From NCBI GenBank assembly GCA_013178315.1, contig JABLWX010000006.1:1-53858 (forward strand): a stretch of DNA of 53,858 nt, read 5' to 3'. This stretch comes from Candidatus Aminicenantota bacterium (lineage in GTDB: Bacteria; Acidobacteriota; Aminicenantia; Aminicenantales; Saccharicenantaceae). Below the pieces are notes generated by a model. It was not told the origin of the DNA and searched no databases. It saw nothing but the letters and a program-made list of their open reading frames with translations. The translations under genes were made by a program, and so were the position numbers. Position 1 is the stretch's first letter. Every line of letters begins with the position of its first letter. Of the stretch, positions 41,934 through 51,669 are shown piece by piece.

Positions 41934-43844
41934 GTGAATTTGGTAAAGTTTGAAACTCTGGCACGGAATTTATTTGCCACAACTGTATGGAAACGCCGCG
42001 CATTCTTTTTGCTTTTTGATCTGATAATTATTGCTCTTTCTCTATATGCATCCTTCTGGCTGAGGTTTGAAGGACAGATACCTCAACAGTATATAGATAA
42101 ATATCTGTTCTATTTAGTAACTGCAATATTGGTTAAAATCGCTTTTTTATATCTCTTCGGAATGTATAATTTTTCCTGGAGATTTTTTGGCGTTCTCGAT
42201 CTGGCCAGGTTGATTACAGCCGCCTTCCTATCATCTTCAGTATTAGCCACCATTTTTTTGCTCAGCAGAATGAATGCCTATATCGGTGGCATGCCCCGGT
42301 CGGTTCTGTTAATTGATTTTATCATTGCGTTCTCTTTAATGATGGCATTACGCGTTTCGAAAAGGATTTTCAGAGAGTACTTGAGCAAAAAAAATAAGCT
42401 GGAGAAAGGGAAATCAAGAATCTTGATAATCGGGGCTGGAGAAGCTGGCCATAGCATTGTAAGTGAAATGATGAGAAATCCGAGGTCGCCCTATCTTCCT
42501 GTCGGATTTGTGGACGACGATAAGGCTAAACACGGACTGAAGATTCACGGCGTGAAGGTTCTTGGTGGAAGGGAAGACCTTCCGGATATATTGAAAAATA
42601 ACCATATCGATGAGATTTTAATTGCCATTCCAAGCGTCGATTCCAGGGAAATAAGAAAGCTGGTTACATTATTAAAAGAAAGAGGATGGAACAAAAGGAT
42701 ACGAGTCCTTCCGGGCATCCTCGATCTGGTCGATGGCAAAGTAGAGCTAAAGGATATCAAGGATATCAGAATTGAAGATTTGCTGTCGAGAGAACCTGTA
42801 TCCACTGATTTCGTGAAAATAAGCGGATTTATCAATGGAAGGTGCATCCTGGTCACGGGAGCGGGCGGTTCGATTGGAAGCGAGGTGGTAACAACAATCC
42901 TCAGGTTTAGTCCCGGTAAAGTTATAGCTCTCGATATTGATGAAACGGAACTTTTTAATCTCATGAACAGGTTGCCCAAAACGGATGTGGAAGTTATGCC
43001 CGTTGTAGCTGATATAAGAGATAGAAATAAGATGGAGCAGGTATTCAGAAAATGCAGGCCCGAGGTCATAATCCATTCCGCTGCTTATAAGCATGTTCCG
43101 ATTATTGAGAATTTTCCCGAAGAAGCCATCAAGACAAATGTGATGGGAACAAAGAACCTGGCTGAGCTGGCTATTAAATATGGTACAGAAAAATTCATAA
43201 ATATATCAACCGACAAGGCCATAAATCCTGCGAGCATAATGGGGGCAAGTAAAAGAGTCAGCGAAGAGATGCTGAAGGTCTTCAATAAGATGAACAGCAC
43301 CAGGTTTATCTCGGTCCGGTTCGGAAATGTACTCGGTAGCCGTGGGAGCGTAATTCCGCTTTTTGAAGAACAAATAGAAAAAGGCGGTCCGGTTACTGTC
43401 ACTCATCCAGAGATGAAGAGGTACTTTATGGCCACTTCCGAGGCTGTTATTCTGGTACTGCAAGCGGCTGCTTCAGGTGAGGGGGGTGAGGTGTTCATAC
43501 TGGATATGGGAGAGCCGATAAAAATCGTTGACCTGGCGAGAGAAATGATCAGGCTGAAGGGCCTTGAGCCTGATATTGATATTCAAATAGAGTTTACCGG
43601 CTTGAGGCCTGGAGAAAAGCTTTTTGAAGAGTTATTGGGAGCAGAGGAGGGCTCAGAGCCAACTGAGCACCCCAAAATATTTAAGGCCAGGCCTGTGAAG
43701 AGAGAAATCGGGTTTAACGGGAAAAATGATCACTGGCTGATGGAGAGGATCGGGTTATTAATTGATATGAGTTCAAATAGCTCGACAAAAGAAGACATTA
43801 TTAAAATTATTAAAGAAATACTGCCGACCTATCAGTCAAGGTAA
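41934..43844 (+). CDS. Membrane-bound UDP-GlcNAc 4,6-dehydratase-like SDR (PglF/CapD family)
   Basis: The product is 636 residues with a GTG start. Four membrane spans (about 22-125) are followed by a Rossmann-like CoA-binding region (ILIIGAGEAGHSIVSEM) and a catalytic SDR domain: ILVTGAGGSIGSEVV binds NAD, and KFINISTDKAINPASIMGAS is the active-site segment of the PglF/FlaA1 group. GRPGEKLFEELL-like sequence ends the domain. It would make UDP-4-keto-6-deoxy-GlcNAc for the aminotransferase next to it. The 17-bp gap suggests co-transcription. Confidence 0.93.
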   Translation: MNLVKFETLARNLFATTVWKRRAFFLLFDLIIIALSLYASFWLRFEGQIPQQYIDKYLFYLVTAILVKIAFLYLFGMYNFSWRFFGVLDLARLITAAFLSSSVLATIFLLSRMNAYIGGMPRSVLLIDFIIAFSLMMALRVSKRIFREYLSKKNKLEKGKSRILIIGAGEAGHSIVSEMMRNPRSPYLPVGFVDDDKAKHGLKIHGVKVLGGREDLPDILKNNHIDEILIAIPSVDSREIRKLVTLLKERGWNKRIRVLPGILDLVDGKVELKDIKDIRIEDLLSREPVSTDFVKISGFINGRCILVTGAGGSIGSEVVTTILRFSPGKVIALDIDETELFNLMNRLPKTDVEVMPVVADIRDRNKMEQVFRKCRPEVIIHSAAYKHVPIIENFPEEAIKTNVMGTKNLAELAIKYGTEKFINISTDKAINPASIMGASKRVSEEMLKVFNKMNSTRFISVRFGNVLGSRGSVIPLFEEQIEKGGPVTVTHPEMKRYFMATSEAVILVLQAAASGEGGEVFILDMGEPIKIVDLAREMIRLKGLEPDIDIQIEFTGLRPGEKLFEELLGAEEGSEPTEHPKIFKARPVKREIGFNGKNDHWLMERIGLLIDMSSNSSTKEDIIKIIKEILPTYQSR

Positions 43845-43920
43845 AAAGCCCTAAGAAAGGATAAAAAAAACAGGTTTGGAAGAATAGCTTTGTTTTTATA
43901 AACTTTCTGAGGTGCAATAA

Positions 43921-44073
43921 AGGTGCGTCTTGTCTACCAATGTGCTGGAGAGATTCAATCGAGAGATAAGATTGAGAAACCTATTGGTGAGCGGATTCCA
44001 CATCGATTACTTCAAACTCAAGTTGATTCATTCATATTTTGTGAGATTGGTAGAGGATTATGCTAATGAATGA
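43921..44073 (+). pseudogene. DDE transposase C-terminal remnant
   Basis: An open stretch with no start reads LSTNVLERFNREIRLRN, then SGFHIDYFKLKL. TNVLERFNREIR is the conserved end of the catalytic core of DDE transposases (IS6- or IS256-like; the family cannot be resolved). About 50 residues remain. It lies where the sequence becomes most AT-rich and may mark a past insertion boundary. Confidence 0.55.
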
Positions 44074-44200
44074 ATATGGATATCAAAAAATCAGAGAAGT
44101 TCAGCAAGATGTTGCAATGTTTGCTTGATCAGGAAGCTAAATATGGCTAAAAATAGAGAGATTATCTTGGTGATTAGGATCGGAACTAAAGACGTTATCT

Positions 44201-45667
44201 ATGAAAAATAATTTAAAGGTAAATTTAATAAGTCTATATATAATTATTTTAATTTTAGGAATCGTGATAGGTCTTTTACTAAAATATTTAACTTCCCAAG
44301 AAACAGGAATATTAATAATTTATTTATCATATCTTGGAATATTTTTCTACTTTTTAGCAATAATAACATGGAATAAAAAAACAAAAAAAATATTTACCCC
44401 ATATTTAATATTTATTTCAATATGTTATTTATTTATGTTTGGCCAATGTTTTTTATGGGCATTAAGAATTTATTTAAAATATGATCTAAGGATGTTATTT
44501 TCAGATGACCAAATAATAAAAGCTCAATTTTATACCATATTGGGTTTATCTTTATTTCATTTAGGGGCTATGGTGAAAGCCACCAAGTCTAAATCAAATA
44601 AAATTAAACGTAAAAATCAAAATAACTCCTTATCGATTAAAGATTTTTATTCTTGTCGAATAGTTGGATTTGTATTATTAATTGTTTCTATAGTTCCATA
44701 TTTATATTTTATAAGAGATCAAATAAAATTTTCTTCTTTTTATGGATATAAATTTCTTTATTATGATCCTAATTTTATTAGAACGGGCGAAAGAGCATCT
44801 GTAATAATACTTTCTTCATTATTAACGCCAGCTTTTATTAGCTTATTAATTGGTTATTGTAAAACAAAAATATTTTATTTATTAAGTATTGCAATATTTA
44901 TAAAAAATATACTCGATATTTATATTGGAAGGAGATTTGAAGCATATATTTGGTTTTTATTATTGGGAATTATTTGGCATTATTATAGGACTAAATTAAA
45001 TAGAAAACAGATAATATTATTTATAATAATTTTATTTGTGGTTTTAACATGGACCCCAGCTATTAGAGATTACAGGCATATGACTAATAAAAGCATCCCA
45101 GAATTTTTAAAATATACAACCAATTATATAGGAAGGGGAGATAAAGCAATAGAGGCAATTTCAGAAATTGGCGGAAGTATGTATCCGTTAATAATGACCA
45201 TGAATTTAGTTCCAGGAGAATACCAATATAGGTTTGGAAAATCCTATTTATATTCATTAATTACCATTATTCCAAATTTGGGCTTTTGGGATATTCATAT
45301 AGGCTATAGAGAAGCTAATTTAGGTGATTGGCTTATGGGTGTTTTAAATTTAGGGTATGGTCCAGGTTATTCATTGATAGCTGAAGCTTATATAAACTTC
45401 GGCTGGTTTGGAATTATTTTTTTGTTACTTTTAGGATATTTGTATGCATATGTTTTTCTTTTATTAGAATCTGATAACGCTAGAAATAATATAATATTAT
45501 CTTGTTTTGTGCTTACATTTTTTTATTTCTCAATAACAACAATTAGGAATTCATTTATAGCTAATGTCAGGGCTTTATTTTATTATGCGATACCTACTTA
45601 TTTTCTCGCAATATATATATCCAATAAAATTAATATAAAAAATGGTATTTTAAAAAAGAAGGGGTAA
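44201..45667 (+). CDS. O-antigen/oligosaccharide polymerase-like membrane protein (Wzy type)
   Basis: The 488-residue product has about 12 hydrophobic spans throughout, and a large polar loop around residues 295-365 with GRGDKAIEAISEIGGSMYP and a conserved-looking YREANLGDWL region. This is the layout of Wzy/O-antigen polymerases, which join repeat units on the periplasmic side. Sequence identity in this class is low, so the call rests on topology and the setting. Base composition is extremely AT-rich compared with the rest of the window, a sign of transfer. Confidence 0.75.
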   Translation: MKNNLKVNLISLYIIILILGIVIGLLLKYLTSQETGILIIYLSYLGIFFYFLAIITWNKKTKKIFTPYLIFISICYLFMFGQCFLWALRIYLKYDLRMLFSDDQIIKAQFYTILGLSLFHLGAMVKATKSKSNKIKRKNQNNSLSIKDFYSCRIVGFVLLIVSIVPYLYFIRDQIKFSSFYGYKFLYYDPNFIRTGERASVIILSSLLTPAFISLLIGYCKTKIFYLLSIAIFIKNILDIYIGRRFEAYIWFLLLGIIWHYYRTKLNRKQIILFIIILFVVLTWTPAIRDYRHMTNKSIPEFLKYTTNYIGRGDKAIEAISEIGGSMYPLIMTMNLVPGEYQYRFGKSYLYSLITIIPNLGFWDIHIGYREANLGDWLMGVLNLGYGPGYSLIAEAYINFGWFGIIFLLLLGYLYAYVFLLLESDNARNNIILSCFVLTFFYFSITTIRNSFIANVRALFYYAIPTYFLAIYISNKINIKNGILKKKG

Positions 45668-45672
45668 TATAT

Positions 45673-46792
45673 ATGATTAAAATATTGCATATAATTGGAT
45701 CGCTTGATAGAGGAGGGGTTGAAACATGGCTTAAAAGGATGACATATAAAATTGATAAGAATCGATATCGTTTTGATTTTTGTTGCTTGGGCAATAGTGA
45801 AGGAGTATACGCTAACGAAGTCCGAAGAAATGGGAGCAAAGTATATGTATTGAATATAAGAAATGGCCTTGATAACTTTTTTAAAAGATTATCTTTATCT
45901 TATAAATGAAGAAAAATATGATATTATCCATTGCCATGTCCATTTTTTTTGTGGCTTTCTATCATTCGTATCAAAATTAGTTGGTGCTAAATTATTCATT
46001 TCGCACAGTCACATTACATCGGATGGACAAGCGGATAGTTTTTTTAGAAATTTATATAGGAGATTTATGAGGATATTTATTAATATTTTTAGTAATTATT
46101 TATTAGCAGTGTCTAACGATGCGGGTGAAAAATTATTTGGGACGAGGGCCTTAAAATCAAATAAATTTAAAATTATAAGATGTGGAATTGCCGTTGATAA
46201 TTGTGAAATAAAAAATGCTAATAATAACCTGATATATGATTTATATAATATAAAAAATAAAAAAATAATAATTGGCAATGTTGCGAGATTTCATGAACAA
46301 AAAAACCATATATATTTGTTAGCTATAATGAAAAATCTAATAGAAATAGATAATAGATTTTATCTAATTTTGGTAGGCGATGGCCCTTTAAGAAATTTAA
46401 TTCAGAAAAAAATTTTAGAATATAACTTATTCGATAATGTAAGATTATTAGGTAGCGTCGATAATGCTAGTGCGATAATGAATTTATTTGATGTATTTAT
46501 AATGCCATCAAAATATGAAGGGCTGCCTGTTGCCGCATTGGAAGCACAAGCTGCTGGAATACCTGTTATACTGTCAGACAGAATTACAAATGAGGTTTCT
46601 GTAGTTGAAGAATTGGTGACATTTTTAGCTTTAGAAATAGGGCCTTCAAGTTGGGCGCAAAAAATAATATCGATAATAGAAAGGAAGCCTTCTGTTAATA
46701 AAAAATATATAAAAATTAAATTTGAAGAGAGCGGATTCTCATTGGATTATGTTGTGAAAGAACTGACTAATTTATATGAAAGAGCTATTTAA
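45673..46792 (+). pseudogene. Glycosyltransferase (GT4) split by a one-base frameshift
   Basis: The first frame (45673-45909) starts KILHIIGSLDRGGVETWLKR, a GT4 nucleotide-sugar transferase N-terminus. The second frame continues with EEKYDIIHCHVHFFCGFLSF, IGNVARFHEQKNHIYLLAIM and FIMPSKYEGLPVAALEAQAA, the donor-binding core. The switch lies at T6A4 (45877-45886); removing one base joins both into one protein of about 373 residues. This is a plausible slippage site: either a mutation, phase variation or a sequencing error. As written the protein is not made in full unless a frameshift occurs. Confidence 0.82.
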
Positions 46793-46828
46793 TAGAAAAG
46801 CAAATCAGATTAGTAAGGAGAGAAAAGA

Positions 46829-48076
46829 ATGAATGTTAGAAATAAAATTAGTGGTAAAATAGCGCTAAGAAGAACATCCATAAAGAAGCCGAGAATCGCT
46901 ATAATAGTAGATCAAGTATATTTCGTAGACGATAACGGAAATTACTTTACGCGTGCTAACCTTCGGCGCGAATTATTAGATGGTTTTTCGAGATATTTTG
47001 ACGTTACAGTATTTGGAAGAGTCCGTAAAATAAAAAAAGCCAATTCTGAATTCAGTGGAGTGATTAATAGCCCTACGATTAAATTTATTAATTTACCAAA
47101 TTGGGAGTTAAAAAATTTAATAATAAAAATACCTCAAATATTCTATAAAATATTTGTACATCTACGCGGATTTGATATTGTTATTCTTAGAATGATGTAT
47201 TTGTCTGCGATTTTAGCTTTTCCCTTATGTGTTATTCGCCGCATTCCGTTTATAATTCAGTTAATTGGAGATCCAGAAGGAATCTCTGAATTACAAACAA
47301 AATTAGGAAGTGGACGACTTGGCTCGATAGTAAGCAGATTTATAAGGAAGACTGGATTAATATTGCTAAAAACAATGACGAGTAGAGCTGCATATTGTAC
47401 GGCAGTTTCTTCTATGTTGGCTCAAAAATATTTTGAAAATGAAATTGCTATATCAGATACGCGTTTAGAAAAGATACCAAGTGAAACAAAAAGATGTAGG
47501 CATAATAATGAAAAATTTACGGTACTTTATGTTGGTCGGTTAGTTCAAATGAAAAATCCTAATATACTTATTGAAGCAATATCTCTTATCACAGATAGAG
47601 TAAAAGGGTTAGATGTTGTATTTGTTGGAGAGGGACCGCTACATAATACTCTTGAGAACCAGGTGAAAGCCCTTAACCTGCAGGCTATAATTAAATTTAC
47701 AGGTTTCATATCAGAGCCCGCTATGCTATACCAAATTTATTCTGACGCGGACGTTTTAGTGTTACCCAGTAGTCAAGGGGAAGGTTTGCCTTTGGTCATA
47801 ATAGAAGCAATGGCGCATGGTTTACCAGTCGTAGCCACTGATGTTGGCGGAATAAGAGAGATTGTCCTTCATGGGCAAACGGGATACCTCCTATCAAAGC
47901 CTGATCCTATTGAGATTGCTTATTATTTAGAGATGCTTGCAAAAGACGGTGAGCTTTGTTTTAAACTATCCAAATCGGCAAAAGAATTGGCCAAAAATTA
48001 TACGGTAGACGCTCAAGTTAAAAAAATGCAACAGATAGTTGATTTGATACTTGAAGAAAGGAGCTCCACAAGATGA
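46829..48076 (+). CDS. GT4-family glycosyltransferase
   Basis: The product is 415 residues with AAGGAGAG before the ATG. Donor-binding elements of the GT-B fold: VLYVGRLVQMKNPNILIEAI, VFVGEGPLHNTLENQV and VLVLPSSQGEGLPLVIIEAM with the EX7E glutamates, then GHPVVATDVGG-like sequence. The first 20 residues are basic and extend beyond the usual start. It adds a sugar to the lipid-linked oligosaccharide on the cytoplasmic face. Its stop overlaps the next start (ATGA). Confidence 0.9.
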   Translation: MNVRNKISGKIALRRTSIKKPRIAIIVDQVYFVDDNGNYFTRANLRRELLDGFSRYFDVTVFGRVRKIKKANSEFSGVINSPTIKFINLPNWELKNLIIKIPQIFYKIFVHLRGFDIVILRMMYLSAILAFPLCVIRRIPFIIQLIGDPEGISELQTKLGSGRLGSIVSRFIRKTGLILLKTMTSRAAYCTAVSSMLAQKYFENEIAISDTRLEKIPSETKRCRHNNEKFTVLYVGRLVQMKNPNILIEAISLITDRVKGLDVVFVGEGPLHNTLENQVKALNLQAIIKFTGFISEPAMLYQIYSDADVLVLPSSQGEGLPLVIIEAMAHGLPVVATDVGGIREIVLHGQTGYLLSKPDPIEIAYYLEMLAKDGELCFKLSKSAKELAKNYTVDAQVKKMQQIVDLILEERSSTR

Positions 48077-48643
48077 GAGGTCGAAAATTATTCAAATATG
48101 CTTCACCCTTCCTCATGTTACTTTTTATGATACTCAGGGTCATACCTATATTTTTAGTGCGTGGTATTTTTTCTCTTGTTCGATATGTTCCTGGTATGTT
48201 TGGGTTAGGTTTGAGATATGTTCTACTTAAACGTTTATCTAAGAGCTGCGGTGAAAATGTCGCTATATTCGAAGGGGTTTTTACCTAAGAATTTGTTAAT
48301 TGGATCTAATGTAAGTATTCATGAGATGTGTTATCTAGATGCTGCAGGAGGAATAACTATTGGCAATGATGTCTCGATTGCACACGGAACGACTATTATG
48401 TCATCAAATCATAATTATGCGGTACCAACAGAGAAAATTAGAGAGGCTCCTATCATTCTTGCTCCAGTGACTATTGGCGATGATGTCTGGATTGGGGCAG
48501 GTGTTCGCATACTTTCAGGAGTTTGTATAGGTTCTGGTAGTGTAATTGGGGCAGGCGCCGTAGTAACTCATGATATTCCTTCATGTAGTGTTGCTGTCGG
48601 AGTCCCTGCGAGGATTATAAAGAGAAGACCAGATAGAATATAA
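48073..48643 (+). pseudogene. Left-handed beta-helix acyltransferase split by a one-base frameshift
   Basis: The first frame (48073-48288) has a hydrophobic stretch then LSKSCGENVAIFEGVF and stops at 48286-48288. The second frame carries the hexapeptide-repeat body: LLIGSNVSIHEMCYLDAAGG, ITIGNDVSIAHGTTIMSSNH (catalytic His), then GDDVWIGAGVRILSGV and GVPARIIKRRPDR. The join lies at G4T5 near 48274-48288; loss of one base would restore about a 190-residue acetyltransferase. Together with the PglF/PglE-like pair it could have acetylated an amino-sugar. Broken unless recoded. Confidence 0.82.
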
Positions 48644-48863
48644 TATTTAGAAGGAAAACACATCGATCTTCATATATTATTGGAATTATCTTTCAAAGTA
48701 GGGCATATTTATTAATCAATTTAATGCAACGAAGCCGACTTTATTTTCTTATTATAAATGATTATTTTTGTGGCTTCCGAGCAGCCCTCTTCATAAGCAC
48801 GGATCAAGGGTTCGTAATAATATGAAGCCTTGCATTATTATTTATTGAAAAAGCGGGAGTTTT

Positions 48864-49985
48864 ATGAAAGTAGCAGTGATAAGCAATGCTGCTAGTTCGC
48901 TTATAAATTTCCGGGGGCCGCTTATCCGGGCGATGGTGGAAAGGGGACATGAGGTATTTGCATTTGCCCCCGATTACAACGCAGACACATTAGAGGCAAT
49001 TAAATCTATGAGAGCTAAACCTGTCGATTATAACCTCTATCGTACTGGTCTTAATCCCGTAAAGGACCTCGAAAGTTTTTTGAACCTTTTTTTGCATTTG
49101 AGACGTATTAGGCCTGATGTGTCTCTGGCTTACACCATAAAGCCGGTAATTTATGGGACGTTTGCTGCCTGGCTTGCAAAAGTGCCTAAAAGATATGCCT
49201 TAATTACAGGATTGGGATACATATTCATAATTTCTGATAAGAAGGATACTTTAAGATTTCGTTTTCTTAGAGGGGTTGGGCAACGGCTTTATCAGCTTGC
49301 TCTATCAAAAGCAAGCCTTGTATTTTTTCAAAATAAAGATGACTTTAATGAGTTCGTGGAAGGAAGAATTGTTTCCAAAAACAAAGTTTTTTTGCTGGGA
49401 CCAACTGGAGTCGATCTGAAATATTTTTGCCCGACTCCACCTTTTGAAGAACCAATAACATTTCTTATGGCAGGCAGACTTCTAAGAGAAAAAGGAGTTA
49501 TTGAGTTTGTGGAAGCTGCGAGAAGGGTGAAAACAAAGTATCCAGATACAAGATTCGTCCTCTTGGGAGGACTTGATGATAATCCAGGGTCTATTAAAGA
49601 GGAAGAGGTTAAAGCATGGGTAACTGAAGGAATAATTGAATGGCCAGGTCATGTTTCCGATGTGCGTCCGTGGATTTCCCAGGCAAGCGTTTTTGTGCTT
49701 CCTTCCTACCGTGAAGGTGTACCGAGAAGTGTTCAGGAGGCTATGGCTATGGGCAGACCAGTTATTACCACTGATGTGCCTGGATGCCGGGAAACTGTGA
49801 TTACTGGAGTAAATGGCTATCTTGTTCAACCTCGTAATGTAGATGCTCTGGTTTCAAGCATGGGAAAATTTATCAATGAACCAAAATTGATTGAGCGGAT
49901 GGGTCGAGAAAGCAGGCGACTGGCTGAAGAGCGCTTCGATGTTCACAAAATAAACAAAATTTTGCTCGATGTAATGGAACTATGA
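48864..49985 (+). CDS. GT4 glycosyltransferase, PglA-like
   Basis: The product is 373 residues. KVAVISNAASSLINFRGPLI is the start typical of PglA-like enzymes that add a HexNAc to lipid-linked bacillosamine. The region YALITGLGYIFI, FLMAGRLLREKGVIEFVEAA and FVLPSYREGVPRSVQEAMAM gives the GT-B donor site with the EX7E glutamates. Last plus-strand gene of the glycan locus; composition returns toward that of the flanks. The role in the second sugar addition is inferred. Confidence 0.9.
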   Translation: MKVAVISNAASSLINFRGPLIRAMVERGHEVFAFAPDYNADTLEAIKSMRAKPVDYNLYRTGLNPVKDLESFLNLFLHLRRIRPDVSLAYTIKPVIYGTFAAWLAKVPKRYALITGLGYIFIISDKKDTLRFRFLRGVGQRLYQLALSKASLVFFQNKDDFNEFVEGRIVSKNKVFLLGPTGVDLKYFCPTPPFEEPITFLMAGRLLREKGVIEFVEAARRVKTKYPDTRFVLLGGLDDNPGSIKEEEVKAWVTEGIIEWPGHVSDVRPWISQASVFVLPSYREGVPRSVQEAMAMGRPVITTDVPGCRETVITGVNGYLVQPRNVDALVSSMGKFINEPKLIERMGRESRRLAEERFDVHKINKILLDVMEL

Positions 49986-50022
49986 TGCCTTTTGAGTAAA
50001 AATAGCATTTAAGGAGCCGAGA

Positions 50023-50065
50023 AGCGCAGAGGGCTGCTAATTGTAGCCCCTGCGCTTTTTTATTT
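50023..50065. terminator. Bidirectional terminator between convergent glycan genes
   Basis: AGCGCAG and TGCGCT with inner GGGCT/AGCCC pairs form a stable stem around GCTAATTGT, followed by TTTTTTATTTT. It lies between the GT4 gene and the convergent murJ-like gene. Confidence 0.8.
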
Positions 50066-51655
50066 TGGCAATAATTTTTTTATCAGGTTTAAGGTATAGG
50101 ATTTTAAGAATAAATAGGGTTCGAGGCGGAATAGGCGGCTTAGAATAAAAAACAGTATAGTTGAAATTAAGCCGACTGCAAAGATTCTAATTGCCAGAGA
50201 GATAAAGCCTGGCGGGGAGGCTGCGGAAATATTACCCAGGAAGGGCAGGGAAAAATAGCAGACAAGACCTATTGGAAGAGAGCTTATGATAATTTTTGAA
50301 ATATCGGAGTGAAGTTCGGCTCGAAAAGCAGTTAAGTATCGTCTGAGAAAGCGGCTGTAAAGCATTATATTGACCGCCATAACAATGCTTGTGGCCAGGG
50401 CTATGCCGGCAGCGCCCAGCAATCTTGATAAAAGGATATTCAATATTATGTTAAGGGAGATGCAGATGGCGCTGATTATGAGCGGGGTTTTTGTGTTCTT
50501 AAAGGAGTAAAAAGCCCGGGCCAGTATGGGAGATATGGCGTGAGCAAAGAGACCGAGGACATACATTTTGAGGACAAATGAGGTCAGGGCTGTAGCCCGA
50601 GCATCAAAAGCGCCTCTTTCAAAGAATAATCTTGTCAGCGGCTTTGAGAGAAAAAACAGGAATACCGTTGAAGGAATTGTGAGATAGAACATATAGCTCA
50701 GGGTTCGGTCCAGCCGGGATTCATATTCCTTTTTGGAGGTGCCGTTTAAGGCCAGTTCGGAGAAAGTCGGGAAGACGGCGGTGGCAATCGGTATAGCCAG
50801 CAGTGTAATAGGTATTTGCCAGATTCTTGTCGAGAAATTCAGAGCAGCTATTGACCCGGCATCAAGGCTCGAAGCGATTGTCTTATCAATAATCTGATTC
50901 AATGCTGAAAGTCCGCCTGATATAACAAGGGGAACTAAAAGAAGAGCGAAATTCTTTATTTCATTCCAGTCTATCTGGCTGTAGCTCAGAGAATGGAAGA
51001 ACCTGAAGCGCCAGTAAAGAATGAGGAGCATTACAAAAAAAGCAAAACCTGAATTAAAGATTTGCCCTAAGGTCCAGCTATGAATACCGAGATGGCGATG
51101 GAGCAGGAAGAGAGAAAAGACCAGGCCGATGTTGCCCAGAAAAGTAGCGAAAACAGGCAAAAAGAATTGCTTTTCAGCCTGAAAAAGACCGGTAAACATG
51201 CCGGTAAAAACTGTAAAAAGGCCTGAAACTATGAGATATCTGGTTAGAGTGACAGCCAGGTTGAATGTTTCACCTTTGAAACCATAGGCAACTATGCGGA
51301 CGCAAAAGGGTGCAAAAATGAAAATAAGCACGGAAAGGAAGATGAATATGGCTCCCCAGACCATAAAAACCGAGTTGACAAAACGGCGGGCTGTTTCCTG
51401 GCTCCGGGCTTTTTTTTCAAGATAAGAAGGAATGATAAGAGTTGCGAATCCGCCGGAAAACAGGCCGAGGATCATTCCGGGAATTATCATGGCCACAAGA
51501 AAGGCATCGGTCTGGCCCGTGGCGCCGAAATATTTGGCCACCAGCACTTCGCGGAAGAAGCCGAAAAATTTGCTGATGAAGGAAATTACGGCGATAATCA
51601 GGGCGGCCTGGGTGATGGTTTGTTTTTTTAAAATCCCGGGAATTTTATAATGCAT
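50060..51655 (-). CDS. murJ: MurJ-family lipid II/oligosaccharide flippase
   Basis: The 531-residue protein has about 14 membrane spans and the N-terminal signature of MurJ/MviN: SKFFGFFREVLVAKYFGATG, then TDAFLVAMIIPGMILGLFSG. The conserved region LSALNQIIDKTIASSLDAGS is that of the MOP superfamily. It moves lipid-linked cell-wall or glycan precursors across the inner membrane. Next to a polysaccharide locus it could serve either peptidoglycan or the surface glycan. Gene symbol by family. Confidence 0.9.
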   Translation of the reverse strand: MHYKIPGILKKQTITQAALIIAVISFISKFFGFFREVLVAKYFGATGQTDAFLVAMIIPGMILGLFSGGFATLIIPSYLEKKARSQETARRFVNSVFMVWGAIFIFLSVLIFIFAPFCVRIVAYGFKGETFNLAVTLTRYLIVSGLFTVFTGMFTGLFQAEKQFFLPVFATFLGNIGLVFSLFLLHRHLGIHSWTLGQIFNSGFAFFVMLLILYWRFRFFHSLSYSQIDWNEIKNFALLLVPLVISGGLSALNQIIDKTIASSLDAGSIAALNFSTRIWQIPITLLAIPIATAVFPTFSELALNGTSKKEYESRLDRTLSYMFYLTIPSTVFLFFLSKPLTRLFFERGAFDARATALTSFVLKMYVLGLFAHAISPILARAFYSFKNTKTPLIISAICISLNIILNILLSRLLGAAGIALATSIVMAVNIMLYSRFLRRYLTAFRAELHSDISKIIISSLPIGLVCYFSLPFLGNISAASPPGFISLAIRIFAVGLISTILFFILSRLFRLEPYLFLKSYTLNLIKKLLPK

Positions 51656-51669
51656 ATACTTATTTCAGC

